Shown piece by piece: positions 17,272-25,358 of a stretch of 64,000 nucleotides of DNA (positions within the stretch are counted from its first letter, which is position 1; every line of letters begins with the position of its first letter). Position numbers and translations under genes: made by a program. Location: positions 4,035,001 to 4,099,000 of the forward strand of contig NC_016791.1 in NCBI RefSeq assembly GCF_000244875.1, read 5' to 3'. The notes under the pieces were generated by a model that did no database searches, had not been told where the DNA came from, and was given only the letters and a program-made list of their open reading frames with translations. The stretch comes from Clostridium sp. BNL1100 (GTDB lineage: Bacteria; Bacillota; Clostridia; Acetivibrionales; DSM-1351).

Positions 17272-18123
17272 TTACACCCCCAGAAACTGTGGACGAAAAT
17301 AAATACTAACCTCCAACAGATCCATATTGACTGAAGCATCATAGCGCAGTGTGTTAAGACCTGCAGAAAGTTGAAAGAACACCGAGCTAGTATCCAATAA
17401 TGAAAAAGCATTTGTAATTAAGGAACCATCCACTCTTACTACACGCTTTCCGGCGAAATGGGTATAAACTCGAAGTTCATCTCCTGCATCCATTGTTGTA
17501 AGAAGCCGAATGTATTCACCAGTGTCTATCTTTAAGAGTTCTGGGTTCGTAACAGTTCCCAGAGCCCTAAATACAATTTCACATCCACAGGACACATCAC
17601 CGATATTTTCCACCGTGATGATTTGACTAGGTTGTCGCATTCCAAATTCCATTCCACTCATAGGTATTTCCAGTTCAAATTCAAACAAAGGTATCCATGA
17701 TGCCAGTTCCTCTCTTATCTCATCGAGTGTCTCAAAAAAAGGAGAGGGACACAGTAGACTTACAAAGAAATTTGGTATACGCTGCCTTGTAGAAACACTA
17801 AACCCCGCGTCTTCAATTACACAGGAAATCTGTCGTCCACGATACTGGAGCGTCCCTAGTAGCTTTGGACTGAATATTTTAAGGAAACGCTGTCTAAGCA
17901 TATAAGCATCATTAGGGTTATCAGCAATAACCGTGCCTTCAATTGTAATATTTCGCATATCTAAAGTTGATGAAATATAAAAAGCACCATCCTGGTCTGG
18001 TGCCTTAAATGTATTGACAGTTTGACGAATGTTGCCAGTTCCGTCTACTTTAGAAAGAAAGTACGGTCGGCTTTGTTTAAGCGTAATACTCTCGCCATCT
18101 TCGTTTATATAGTTTAATTCCAT
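17272..18123 (-). CDS. Distal tail protein (Dit)
   Basis: A 283-aa distal tail protein of the phage tail family. It begins MELNYINEDGESITLKQSRPYFL and has the family region DQDGAFYISSTLDMRNITIEGTV (about 44-66). The C-terminal galectin-like half includes the motif NIGDVSCGCEIVF and INTGEYIRLL-like beta strands. It forms the hub between the tail tube and the spike. It lies between the tape measure and spike genes as in most siphophages; the site AGGAGGTACGG precedes the ATG. Confidence 0.9.
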   Translation of the reverse strand: MELNYINEDGESITLKQSRPYFLSKVDGTGNIRQTVNTFKAPDQDGAFYISSTLDMRNITIEGTVIADNPNDAYMLRQRFLKIFSPKLLGTLQYRGRQISCVIEDAGFSVSTRQRIPNFFVSLLCPSPFFETLDEIREELASWIPLFEFELEIPMSGMEFGMRQPSQIITVENIGDVSCGCEIVFRALGTVTNPELLKIDTGEYIRLLTTMDAGDELRVYTHFAGKRVVRVDGSLITNAFSLLDTSSVFFQLSAGLNTLRYDASVNMDLLEVSIYFRPQFLGV

Positions 18124-18137
18124 TATCCGTACCTCCT

Positions 18138-20558
18138 TTACAATTCAAGAGCCAATTTACGGGACAGATTCTTAAACTCCCGTGCTAGTTCTTTTTCAGA
18201 TAGAGCCTTTGGTGTTACCACTGATAGATTTTGTGTAATGCTTGTGCCTGTAGCACTGCCTTGCCCTGACAAACCTCTGTAATTCAAATCAAAGTTTGTA
18301 GGTATCGCATTTTGCATATCTCTTGAAACTGCATCCATTGCATCCTCAAAACCTACACCGATACCTTCACCCATGTCGTGGCCAATTCCGGCAAATAGAG
18401 TTGAGGGGGAGTTGATACCAAAGAAGTTCTTAATCTTTGATACTACATTTCCAAAGAATCCAGATATCTTATTCCATAGCCATGCACCTGCGTCTGAAAT
18501 ACCATTCCACAAACCTTTAATCAAATTACCGCCCACTTGAGCCATTTGACCGATATAACCAGTGAAGGCTTTAACCAAACCAGAGATGATCTGCGGAACT
18601 GCCTTAACAACCTCTACGATTATCCTTGGCAGGTTTGCAATCAAGGCAACAAACAACTGAACACCGGCCAGAATAATCTTATCTATGTTTCCAATGATGG
18701 CATTGACCAGTGAAGAAACAATCTTCGGAATAGCACCTACTACAGTAGTAATAATCTGAGGAAGTGCCTGAATCAGCGATATCAAAAGCCGGATACCCGC
18801 ATCAATAATCAAAGGAATCGATCCAATGACTGCACTTATTATACTGTCAATTACTTGCGGAATTGCTTCCACAACTGCCGTAATGATGGTAGGCAATGCT
18901 GTCACAAGTGAGGTCAGCAACTGAATACCTGCATCGATAATCTCCGGGATGGATTCAATCAAAAAATCCACAACGGCTTCAATAATAGCAGGTAAGGCAG
19001 AAACAAGCTGAGGTATTGCATCTACCAATCCCTGTGCTAACCCTATAATCAACTGCAAAGCTGCATCCAGTAGCATTGGCAGGTTCTCAATTAAACCCTG
19101 GACAATCTTCGTAACCGCCGAAACCGCTGCCGGGATGAGTTGCGGTAAAGCGATGCCAATACCCTCCACAAGAGCGGTGACCAGTTCTATTGCCGCATTT
19201 ATGAGTAAAGGAAGATTATCAATCAAAGCACCGACAATTGTCATTAAAGCACTAACCGCCGCCGGAATAAGTTCGGGTAAGAGATTCAAAATCGTTTCTA
19301 ATACTTGCGTGAAGATGCTTGTGACTAACTCAAGTAACATGGGAAGCAGGTCAGCCACTGCGGCTAAAATTGCACCAGTTGCTGTTGGTAAAGCTGCTAC
19401 TATATTCTCTAAAACCGGTACAATGTTTTCCACCACTGCCTTGAAAGCATCAACAAGATTCTCTGTCAAATTTGTCATGTCAGCATTGGCATTGCCCAGT
19501 CCTGCTGTAAACGAGCCAAGCGCAGCTTGAAGCAGACCAATTGAACCTGTGATTGTTTGCGTGGATTCACGTGCAAAGTTCCCTGCATACTGCTCGGTGT
19601 TCTCGAAAAACATCTGCATTGCGATCTCGGCTTTTTCCGCTTGTGTGGCGGTATTCCAAGTAAAGTCCAGACCCTTTGCGAGAGCGTAAGCTTGGATGTT
19701 GGTAGCGTTCATAGCAACACCGAGGTTATCCATCATGGTGAAGTTGCCCTTTGCAGCACCTGTGACAGCCTCCATGGCAGAGGACATATCGATACCCATA
19801 ACAGATGCCATGTCTGCTGCACGTTGCATGGCTTTTTCGGTTAGCTCAAGGCTTTTCTGTTGTTGTATACCTGAACCTTGGAACAACGCACCCATTTTGT
19901 TGGCAGTAGCGAGATACTCGCTTTGGGAGACACCGAGGTTTTTATAGGCCTCTTCACCGGTTTTCTGAATCGATGCAGCGTATGCACCGAAAACCGCCTC
20001 TGAGCCACCAAGGTTCTGTTCCAACTCTCCGAACTGTTGAACAACCTCTTTGCCTAACTTTATAGCAGCGGCTCCAGCAGCAACGGCAACAGCACCCATC
20101 GCCACACCAATGCCCTTGAGTACACCTCCGAGTTTTTCAAACCTGCCACCAGCATCTTCGGCACTTTTACCGGAATCATCCAATTCATCGCCGAGATTAT
20201 CTGCCTCCACTGCTGACTGCTCAAGTTCACGTTCCATGCCATTAAGTTCCGCTTGTGCCTTGTTCAGCTGAATCTGCCAGTTTTGAGTGCGGCGGTCATT
20301 TTCACCAAAAGAGGAGGAGGCATTGTCAAGAGCAGCCTTGAGTGTGGAAATCTTCTCTTTCTGTGCGTCGATTTCTTTATTCAGAACTGCATTTCGAGCG
20401 GTAACTGATTGTATGGATTTATCGTTTTTATCAAACTGACTGGTTACAAGGGTCATTTCACTGCCCAGTACCTTAAAGGACTGATTGATTTCGGAAAGAG
20501 CTTTCTTAAATTCACGCTCGCCCTCAACACCTATTTTTAAACCAAAATTGTCTGCCAT
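18138..20558 (-). CDS. Tail tape measure protein
   Basis: An 806-aa tape measure protein that sets tail length. It starts with NFGLKIGVEGEREFKKALSEINQSFKVLG and a coiled coil (about 40-120), followed by a glycine/alanine membrane-like stretch and the conserved tape-measure core GSEAVFGAYAASIQKTGEEAYKNLG (about 175-200). Residues about 390-680 are tandem hydrophobic repeats of roughly 36-38 residues (ALPQLIPAAV, ALPTIITAVV, ALPQIITTVV, NLPRIIVEVV). The C-terminal motif GINSPSTLFAGIGHDMGEG is usual in Clostridial phages. It follows the frameshifted chaperone gene, the standard arrangement. Confidence 0.95.
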   Translation of the reverse strand: MADNFGLKIGVEGEREFKKALSEINQSFKVLGSEMTLVTSQFDKNDKSIQSVTARNAVLNKEIDAQKEKISTLKAALDNASSSFGENDRRTQNWQIQLNKAQAELNGMERELEQSAVEADNLGDELDDSGKSAEDAGGRFEKLGGVLKGIGVAMGAVAVAAGAAAIKLGKEVVQQFGELEQNLGGSEAVFGAYAASIQKTGEEAYKNLGVSQSEYLATANKMGALFQGSGIQQQKSLELTEKAMQRAADMASVMGIDMSSAMEAVTGAAKGNFTMMDNLGVAMNATNIQAYALAKGLDFTWNTATQAEKAEIAMQMFFENTEQYAGNFARESTQTITGSIGLLQAALGSFTAGLGNANADMTNLTENLVDAFKAVVENIVPVLENIVAALPTATGAILAAVADLLPMLLELVTSIFTQVLETILNLLPELIPAAVSALMTIVGALIDNLPLLINAAIELVTALVEGIGIALPQLIPAAVSAVTKIVQGLIENLPMLLDAALQLIIGLAQGLVDAIPQLVSALPAIIEAVVDFLIESIPEIIDAGIQLLTSLVTALPTIITAVVEAIPQVIDSIISAVIGSIPLIIDAGIRLLISLIQALPQIITTVVGAIPKIVSSLVNAIIGNIDKIILAGVQLFVALIANLPRIIVEVVKAVPQIISGLVKAFTGYIGQMAQVGGNLIKGLWNGISDAGAWLWNKISGFFGNVVSKIKNFFGINSPSTLFAGIGHDMGEGIGVGFEDAMDAVSRDMQNAIPTNFDLNYRGLSGQGSATGTSITQNLSVVTPKALSEKELAREFKNLSRKLALEL

Positions 20559-20572
20559 GCCTTCACCTCCTC

Positions 20573-21147
20573 CTAAATACCTGGCGGGATAATATCGTCA
20601 ATAGTCCGGGTTTTCTTCGGCTTTTCAATTCCATGCCATTGTTTATGGCAGGCCCATAAATCAAAAAACAGTCCGATAGGCATAAGCCAGAAATCCTCTG
20701 CATCCATGCCCATCTGAACTGTTCCATAGTAAAAAAGCCGGGTAAAGACTTCTGAGTCCGTTACCCGACTTCCACGTTTTTTGGAGTTTCTTCCTCACTT
20801 TCAACGTCGCGCTTTGTACCTTTAAACATTGCTTCGGTAATTGCATTTTTATATGCAGCCAAGTCAAGAGGTGAAGTGAGAAGTTCTACCTCTTCCTCGG
20901 TAAGCAATTCCTCAGGTGCGTTCTTATTCTTAAGGTTGCGAATCAAAATGGATTGATTTGCAAGTAGCGTGATTAGCCAAACAATCTCGTCCAGTGCCAT
21001 CTCGAAGTTCTCTGACTTCATCAGTTTTTCTCCAAGGTTTTCAAGACCACCATATCGACCGGCAATCGCTTTTGTCGCACGTGTGGTTAGAACAAGTTCA
21101 TACTCTTTGCCGCCAATGTTGATAGCGGAGCTTCTCTCATTATCCAT
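20573..21147 (-). CDS. Tail assembly chaperone, frameshift product (gpGT-like)
   Basis: Ribosomes slipping back one base at A-AAA-AAC (20776-20782) leave the first frame after PKN and read RGSRVTDSEVFTRLFYYGTV and onwards to a TAG at 20573-20575, adding about 70 residues. The extension contains TVQMGMDAEDFWLMPIGLFF and ends DDIIPPGI, which is a typical T-domain sequence. In lambda and many siphophages the fixed ratio of G to GT is needed for tail assembly; here it is inferred from position, slippery site and the protein-like second frame. Confidence 0.88.
20761..21147 (-). CDS. Tail assembly chaperone, short product (gpG-like)
   Basis: A 128-aa tail assembly chaperone that coats the tape measure during tail assembly. 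It starts MDNERSSAINIGGKEYELVLTTRATKAI with AGGAGGAATAAAG upstream and ends in an acidic tail EEETPKNVEVG. A slippery heptamer A-AAA-AAC lies five codons before its stop, giving a longer second product by -1 frameshifting. Confidence 0.9.
   Translation of the reverse strand: MDNERSSAINIGGKEYELVLTTRATKAIAGRYGGLENLGEKLMKSENFEMALDEIVWLITLLANQSILIRNLKNKNAPEELLTEEEVELLTSPLDLAAYKNAITEAMFKGTKRDVESEEETPKNVEVG
20776..20782 (-). other. Programmed -1 frameshift site A-AAA-AAC
   Basis: On the minus strand the heptamer reads AAAAAAC and is in the correct phase with the first frame (CCA AAA AAC). The stop of the first frame (TAA) comes 15 bases later, and the -1 frame stays open into the tail T domain. 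Confidence 0.88.
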
Positions 21148-21158
21148 CTTTATTCCTC

Positions 21159-21749
21159 CTATGGTTCCGGTGTGTAAACCGGTTCGTAAACTTCAGTAAA
21201 CCAACCGGTGATGGTGGTCGATGAAACACCGGGATCGCCTTCTGTGACCTCTGCTTTCCAAGGGTGTTTACCCATGCCATCCAGCTTATTTCTGCGCATA
21301 ACGGTTCCTTCAATAGTAGGTGTTGAAAAGGTAATAGAATCAGCTTTTGTCTGTAGGTTCGTTGCGGGTAGTCCGAATTTTACGCGGTACAGCCAAAAAT
21401 ATCGGTATGTCCCGTTTGCCTTCTGCGCACGAAAGCCTACCGCTACAGGTGTACCCACATTCTCGCTTGCAGAGATCAGCACACCGTTGTCATCGGTTGA
21501 TGCACCTGTTAAATCTGCAGCGACTGTTGGGCCAATGTCATCCACACCGAGGGTTAGTGTGCCGCTGTTAAAATCCTTCACAACTTCTGCAGCACCGTCA
21601 TCCGCGTACAGAATTGCTTCCACCAGCTCTACTGAGAGCTCGGCGGTGATGGCTTTTGCGAGCACCGAAGGCACGGCGTATGTTTCTTCACCGTTAACAT
21701 CTTCAGTTATTTTTGAGTAGTACAGTCTATCTAGACCAATAGTTGCCAT
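21159..21749 (-). CDS. Major tail protein
   Basis: A 196-aa major tail tube protein of the phi13/Clostridial type. It opens MATIGLDRLYYSKITEDVNGEETYAVP and contains FNSGTLTLGVDDIGPTVAADL (about 60-80) and the segment VAVGFRAQKANGTYRYFWLYRVKF (about 102-125), both characteristic. It polymerises into the tail tube. It lies between tail completion genes and the chaperone, and ATG 21749 follows GGAGGAATAACAC. Confidence 0.9.
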   Translation of the reverse strand: MATIGLDRLYYSKITEDVNGEETYAVPSVLAKAITAELSVELVEAILYADDGAAEVVKDFNSGTLTLGVDDIGPTVAADLTGASTDDNGVLISASENVGTPVAVGFRAQKANGTYRYFWLYRVKFGLPATNLQTKADSITFSTPTIEGTVMRRNKLDGMGKHPWKAEVTEGDPGVSSTTITGWFTEVYEPVYTPEP

Positions 21750-21752
21750 GTG

Positions 21753-22094
21753 TTATTCCTCCAATCTATAGTTTTTCGCCACATCAATGGCGTAATGATG
21801 ATATCCGGTATCGTCCTCGTGACCGATATACCTACGCTCAGTCACTGTAAAATCTGCATTCAATAAAGTCTGTGTGAGCTGCCTTTTCCGCTCCAAGTAA
21901 TTATTCTTTGAAAACAGCGATATCCGTGCCTCTTGTACTTCAAACCCAGGGCGATTATCTGCATGGACTTCAAAGATATCTGAAAGTGGGATTATCACGG
22001 CATACTCATCCGGTGCCAAATCGGAAAAAACTCCGGTTTCCACGGGGAGCGATATAGCGGTTATGAGGGTATTCAGTTCTTCTAAAATATTCAT
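21753..22094 (-). CDS. Tail completion/terminator-like protein, 113 aa
   Basis: A 113-aa protein in the position of the tail terminator. Segments DEYAVIIPLSDIFEVHADN and FEVQEARISLFSKNNYLERK match small proteins annotated as tail completion factors in Firmicute phages. It overlaps the preceding HK97 gp10-like gene by 4 bp and is followed by the major tail gene. Assignment is by position and general sequence pattern. Confidence 0.75.
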   Translation of the reverse strand: MNILEELNTLITAISLPVETGVFSDLAPDEYAVIIPLSDIFEVHADNRPGFEVQEARISLFSKNNYLERKRQLTQTLLNADFTVTERRYIGHEDDTGYHHYAIDVAKNYRLEE

Positions 22095-22528
22095 ATCTTA
22101 CTGATCTCCTCCTCCAGCTTGGCTATCATTGCATTGGTACAAGATTTCCTAGATGCAGTTCTCGCCGGTTTCAAGAAAGGTTTTGCAGGCTGGCCATGCT
22201 TTCCATATTCAATGATGCCGGCAATTTTAGCATTGCTCTCTCCATCAGACCGTGGCTCCGCAAAGCCGACTTTCACATTGAAGTTACCGTCTCTATCCTG
22301 CTTTGCGTCTGAGAGTCCTAATGAAGATATAAGCTCACCAGTACTTCTGGATGGGTATTTCGTATCCTTACCGACCACATCGTTCAGGTTTCCTTTGACT
22401 TTATCCAACACAACCTCACCACCGGCTTCCAATACCTTAGGAAGAATTACATCCGTCTGGTCAGCTAATCGGGATACCTTTAAAAGAAATTCCTCTGGCA
22501 TCTTTATATTAACTTTTGCCACATCCAT
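22091..22528 (-). CDS. HK97 gp10-like tail component
   Basis: About 145 aa, with the family pattern of helical N-terminus (EFLLKVSRLADQTDVILPKVLEAGGEVVLDKVK), a GELISSLGLSDAKQD segment and AGIIEYGKHGQPAKPFLKPA (about 105-125), which is the HK97-gp10 signature. It serves in head-tail joining or tail completion. The ATG at 22528 is preferred to the GTG at 22531; it overlaps the previous gene. Confidence 0.88.
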   Translation of the reverse strand: MDVAKVNIKMPEEFLLKVSRLADQTDVILPKVLEAGGEVVLDKVKGNLNDVVGKDTKYPSRSTGELISSLGLSDAKQDRDGNFNVKVGFAEPRSDGESNAKIAGIIEYGKHGQPAKPFLKPARTASRKSCTNAMIAKLEEEISKI

Positions 22529-22866
22529 CACCTCACAGTTGATGATTCCAGTTTTTCTGCCAAAACCTCAATATACATTCCACGGCCTCTTACATCTTCA
22601 ACACTTAAAATCTGGTATCTTCCATCTTCGCATACTATGACCATTTCGGTTGTAACCTTAAGTCCGGAGATTTTCCTAAACCGAAACAGTGATGTTGCAG
22701 TGGAAAATGAGGCCATATTCGTCCATCGTTCACTGCCGTGTCTATCTTCCTTGTAGGCTCTTAAGCTTGCGAGTATGTTATCACCTTTTTTAGCAAACCC
22801 TTCCGCATCCTTGACAGGTACTGTGCTGATGATATCGATGAAAGTATTCATTTTTCCAAAACTCAT
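22528..22866 (-). CDS. Head closure / head-tail adaptor protein
   Basis: A 112-aa head closure protein (SPP1 gp16-like). The protein starts MSFGKMNTFIDIISTVPVKD and carries RAYKEDRHGSERWTNMASFS and ICEDGRYQILSVEDVRGRGMYIEV, the typical beta-barrel pattern. It plugs the connector and joins to the tail. ATG 22866 follows GGAAGGTG inside the previous gene; the longer frame to 22890 is not needed. Confidence 0.88.
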   Translation of the reverse strand: MSFGKMNTFIDIISTVPVKDAEGFAKKGDNILASLRAYKEDRHGSERWTNMASFSTATSLFRFRKISGLKVTTEMVIVCEDGRYQILSVEDVRGRGMYIEVLAEKLESSTVR

Positions 22867-22867
22867 G

Positions 22868-23185
22868 TCACACCTTCCAATCCCGGTCAAGCCGTAGAAG
22901 TAGGTTCACCGTGTTCCATACCTGCTGACCAGCCTGAACACTATCAGCAAAGAAACCAGCCGTCGAGCCATCTCTAGACTCAAAGAAATGACTCGACAGC
23001 ATGATTACTGCCTGTTCCGTGGTGGGTGGCATAGTGTTTTCAGTATAATATCCCTCAGTGACGTGTTGGTAACTCTCCGCATAGGAGACAGCCGCTTTGA
23101 TGTAATGTAACAGAAGGCCGTCATCTGCATCATGCGACATAATTAAGTTTGCTTTTACTTTAGGCAGAAGATTATCCGTTGTCAT
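22868..23185 (-). CDS. Head-tail connector protein (gp6-like)
   Basis: A 105-aa helical connector of the HK97 gp6 / phi1 family. It has the usual start LLPKVKANLIMSHDADDGLLLHYIKAAVSYAE and a second helical half ending LLRLDRDWKV. The ring of these subunits sits under the portal. A SD AGGAGGCAG precedes ATG 23185, and the gene overlaps nothing upstream. Confidence 0.9.
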   Translation of the reverse strand: MTTDNLLPKVKANLIMSHDADDGLLLHYIKAAVSYAESYQHVTEGYYTENTMPPTTEQAVIMLSSHFFESRDGSTAGFFADSVQAGQQVWNTVNLLLRLDRDWKV

Positions 23186-23207
23186 ACTGACTGCCTCCTT
23201 CCGATGA

Positions 23208-23423
23208 TTATTCGTCGGCCGCCATCAAACCAGCCGCTTTTAGCTTGGTAAGCAGATCATTGAAATCTGTGACAAGACCTGCTACATCTGTAGCAGTGCT
23301 ATCTGCTTGATTCTCTGCAATAGGAAGCCCCGTTACCGAGGCCTCCTGTTTAATTTCTAAAATACCGCCGATGACGGTTTTATCGCCGCCCTGTTCGGTG
23401 TAATTCTTTGTGTTATAGCTCAT
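23208..23423 (-). CDS. Head fibre-like protein, 71 aa
   Basis: A 71-aa protein with the pattern YTEQGGDKTVIGGILEIKQEASVTGLP then a Thr/Ala-rich middle and FNDLLTKLKAAGLMAADE. Proteins with this pattern are usually annotated as head fibre proteins in Clostridial phages. Its place directly after the major capsid gene fits decoration of the head surface. No enzymatic motif is visible. Confidence 0.75.
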   Translation of the reverse strand: MSYNTKNYTEQGGDKTVIGGILEIKQEASVTGLPIAENQADSTATDVAGLVTDFNDLLTKLKAAGLMAADE

Positions 23424-23435
23424 AATGCACCTCCG

Positions 23436-24644
23436 TTATGCTTTCTGCTGAAGTACCTTAATGGCTTCAGGCAGAATCAGTTTTCCGTCTACACGCTGAG
23501 TAGCAACAAAGCCTACCTGGCCAGTAACAGCAAAGAGTTCATTTAGTCTTTTAAATACTCTACCTTGACGGTCGGCTACCCAGTAATAACTGAAATCACC
23601 GAATGCTATTGTCTTCGCTCCAGCTGCAATAGCAGGCACATAGGAAGATGTAAAAAGCGGACGGTTAAGAATAGTATCCGGAGTTCCAGCCTGGATAGAT
23701 GGCTGCCATAGGTACTGACCTTGACCGTCTTTTAGCTTACGAATTGCCTTTACTGTAGAATCGTTCATGATAAATACAGACTTATTACGATAAGGTGCTT
23801 TTAGTGAATAGAAAAGGTCAAGCACTTCATCGAGAGTGATAGCTGTTGCACCCGCAGTAGTTACACCGAGTTGTGCACCTCCTGTGGCTGCCAGGATACC
23901 GGTCGGTTTACCAGAGCCATCGCCAATGAAGAAAGCTTCCTCTTCCTTGTTACCGATACGTCTTGCAAATTCCCTTGAAATATAAGGTTCAAGCTGAAAT
24001 ACACTATCGTTTAGAAGTTCCTCAGAAACCTTAATCATCGTACCCAGCTTATAGGCTCCAATAGATACTTGACCAAAACTGTCATCACTTTCTGGGATTA
24101 CACCTTCTTCATCAATCCATGAGGCTGTGCCCTTAGATGCAACCACCGGAATTTTTCTATCGCCGGAAGCGGTAGTAATAACATTAGCCAATCTACGGAA
24201 GATGTTCTCTTCCTCCAAAGCCTCTACGAGGGTTCTCTCAAACTCATCTGGGACTAAGTATCCACCTTCTGAATCAGTTCCGACCTGAAGAGCATTCTTT
24301 ATTATAGGATCGAGGCCTTCACCAGCACGTGTACGCATAGCATTCCAAAATGCTTTTCTATATTCGTCAGTTGCTCTTCCAGTCTTGCCTTCCAGTTTTG
24401 AAGTGGCAGGCTTTCCTGTCAAAGGGTTAGCCATAGGAGCGTTAAGTTCCGCGTCCAATATGGCCTGTTTTTCCAAACGGTCAATTTCCTTACCAAGGGC
24501 AATGACATCGGCTTCCATTTTGTTGTAAGTTGCCTCATCCTCAGCAGAAATTAAACCATCTGTGCCACGCTTGGTATCCAAGAACGCTTTGGTAGCGTCC
24601 CATGCTTTGGCGCGTTTCTCGCGCAGTTCTAAAATCTTGTTCAT
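23436..24644 (-). CDS. Major capsid protein, HK97 fold
   Basis: A 402-aa major capsid protein of the HK97 family. Residues about 1-75 are a charged helical delta/scaffold domain (KILELREKRAKAWDATKAFL, DVIALGKEIDRLEKQAI), which the upstream protease should remove. The mature part contains SEGGYLVPDEFERTLVEALEEEN and the C-terminal VATQRVDGKLILPEAIKVLQ. ATG 24644 follows AGGAGGAAAAG. The order portal, protease, capsid is canonical. Confidence 0.96.
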   Translation of the reverse strand: MNKILELREKRAKAWDATKAFLDTKRGTDGLISAEDEATYNKMEADVIALGKEIDRLEKQAILDAELNAPMANPLTGKPATSKLEGKTGRATDEYRKAFWNAMRTRAGEGLDPIIKNALQVGTDSEGGYLVPDEFERTLVEALEEENIFRRLANVITTASGDRKIPVVASKGTASWIDEEGVIPESDDSFGQVSIGAYKLGTMIKVSEELLNDSVFQLEPYISREFARRIGNKEEEAFFIGDGSGKPTGILAATGGAQLGVTTAGATAITLDEVLDLFYSLKAPYRNKSVFIMNDSTVKAIRKLKDGQGQYLWQPSIQAGTPDTILNRPLFTSSYVPAIAAGAKTIAFGDFSYYWVADRQGRVFKRLNELFAVTGQVGFVATQRVDGKLILPEAIKVLQQKA

Positions 24645-24659
24645 AATCTTTTCCTCCTA

Positions 24660-25358
24660 TTAATGAATGATGTTGTTGAGCCGCTTTTCCAGTGAATCAG
24701 CGGGTGTACCTTTTGGGGCAGGTGTTTTCTTGGGGCATACTTTATCAAGTAACGAATTTGTGACTGCTCTTCGGCTAAACGCATAGGTGAAGTCATCTTG
24801 TTGAATGTGCTTTTTCTCATCCTCCAAAATTTCATCTGCAAAGCCGAGTTCAATTGCCTTATTAGCGTTTAGCCAGGTTTCCGCATCCATGAGATGAGAA
24901 AGCTTGGTTCTTGATAAGCCGGTCTTAATTTCATAAGCATTGATGATACTTTCCTTTACCTCTGAAAGCATGGCTATGGCTTTTTGCATTTCTTCGCTGT
25001 CACCGATTGCTACGGTCAAGGGGTTATGCACCATCATCAGTGCAGTAGGTGCCATAAAAACAGTTGTTCCTGCCATAGCGATTACAGAGGCGGCAGATGC
25101 TGCGATGCCGTCAATTTTGATGGTCACTTTTCCTTTATAGTCCATGAGCATGGTGTAAATCTGGCTGGCTGCGATGCAATCACCGCCCGGTGAATTCAGC
25201 CAAATAACAATGTCACCCTCACCGGCAAACAAATCTGCTTTGAAAGCCTTAGGGGTGACATCATCATCAAACCATGATTCCTCGGCAATCACGCCGTCGA
25301 GGTAGAGCGTTCGAGTGTCGGATTTTTCATCCTTGACCCAGTTCCAAAATTTCTTCAT
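24660..25358 (-). CDS. ClpP-like prohead protease
   Basis: A 232-aa serine protease that matures the capsid. The ClpP fold is shown by IVIWLNSPGGDCIAASQIY (about 50-68), the catalytic serine in GIAASAASVIAMAG (about 84-97) and the histidine in MMVHNPL (about 108-114). The C-terminal 60 residues are a charged tail. It overlaps the portal stop by 4 bp and starts on ATG 25358 after TTGGAGGAAAC. It cuts the scaffold domain of the capsid protein encoded next. Confidence 0.94.
   Translation of the reverse strand: MKKFWNWVKDEKSDTRTLYLDGVIAEESWFDDDVTPKAFKADLFAGEGDIVIWLNSPGGDCIAASQIYTMLMDYKGKVTIKIDGIAASAASVIAMAGTTVFMAPTALMMVHNPLTVAIGDSEEMQKAIAMLSEVKESIINAYEIKTGLSRTKLSHLMDAETWLNANKAIELGFADEILEDEKKHIQQDDFTYAFSRRAVTNSLLDKVCPKKTPAPKGTPADSLEKRLNNIIH

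Noticed and set aside
20661-20867. 68-aa open frame in the chaperone region
   Set aside because: It overlaps the frameshift extension in another frame; the -1 frame gives the T-domain-like sequence.
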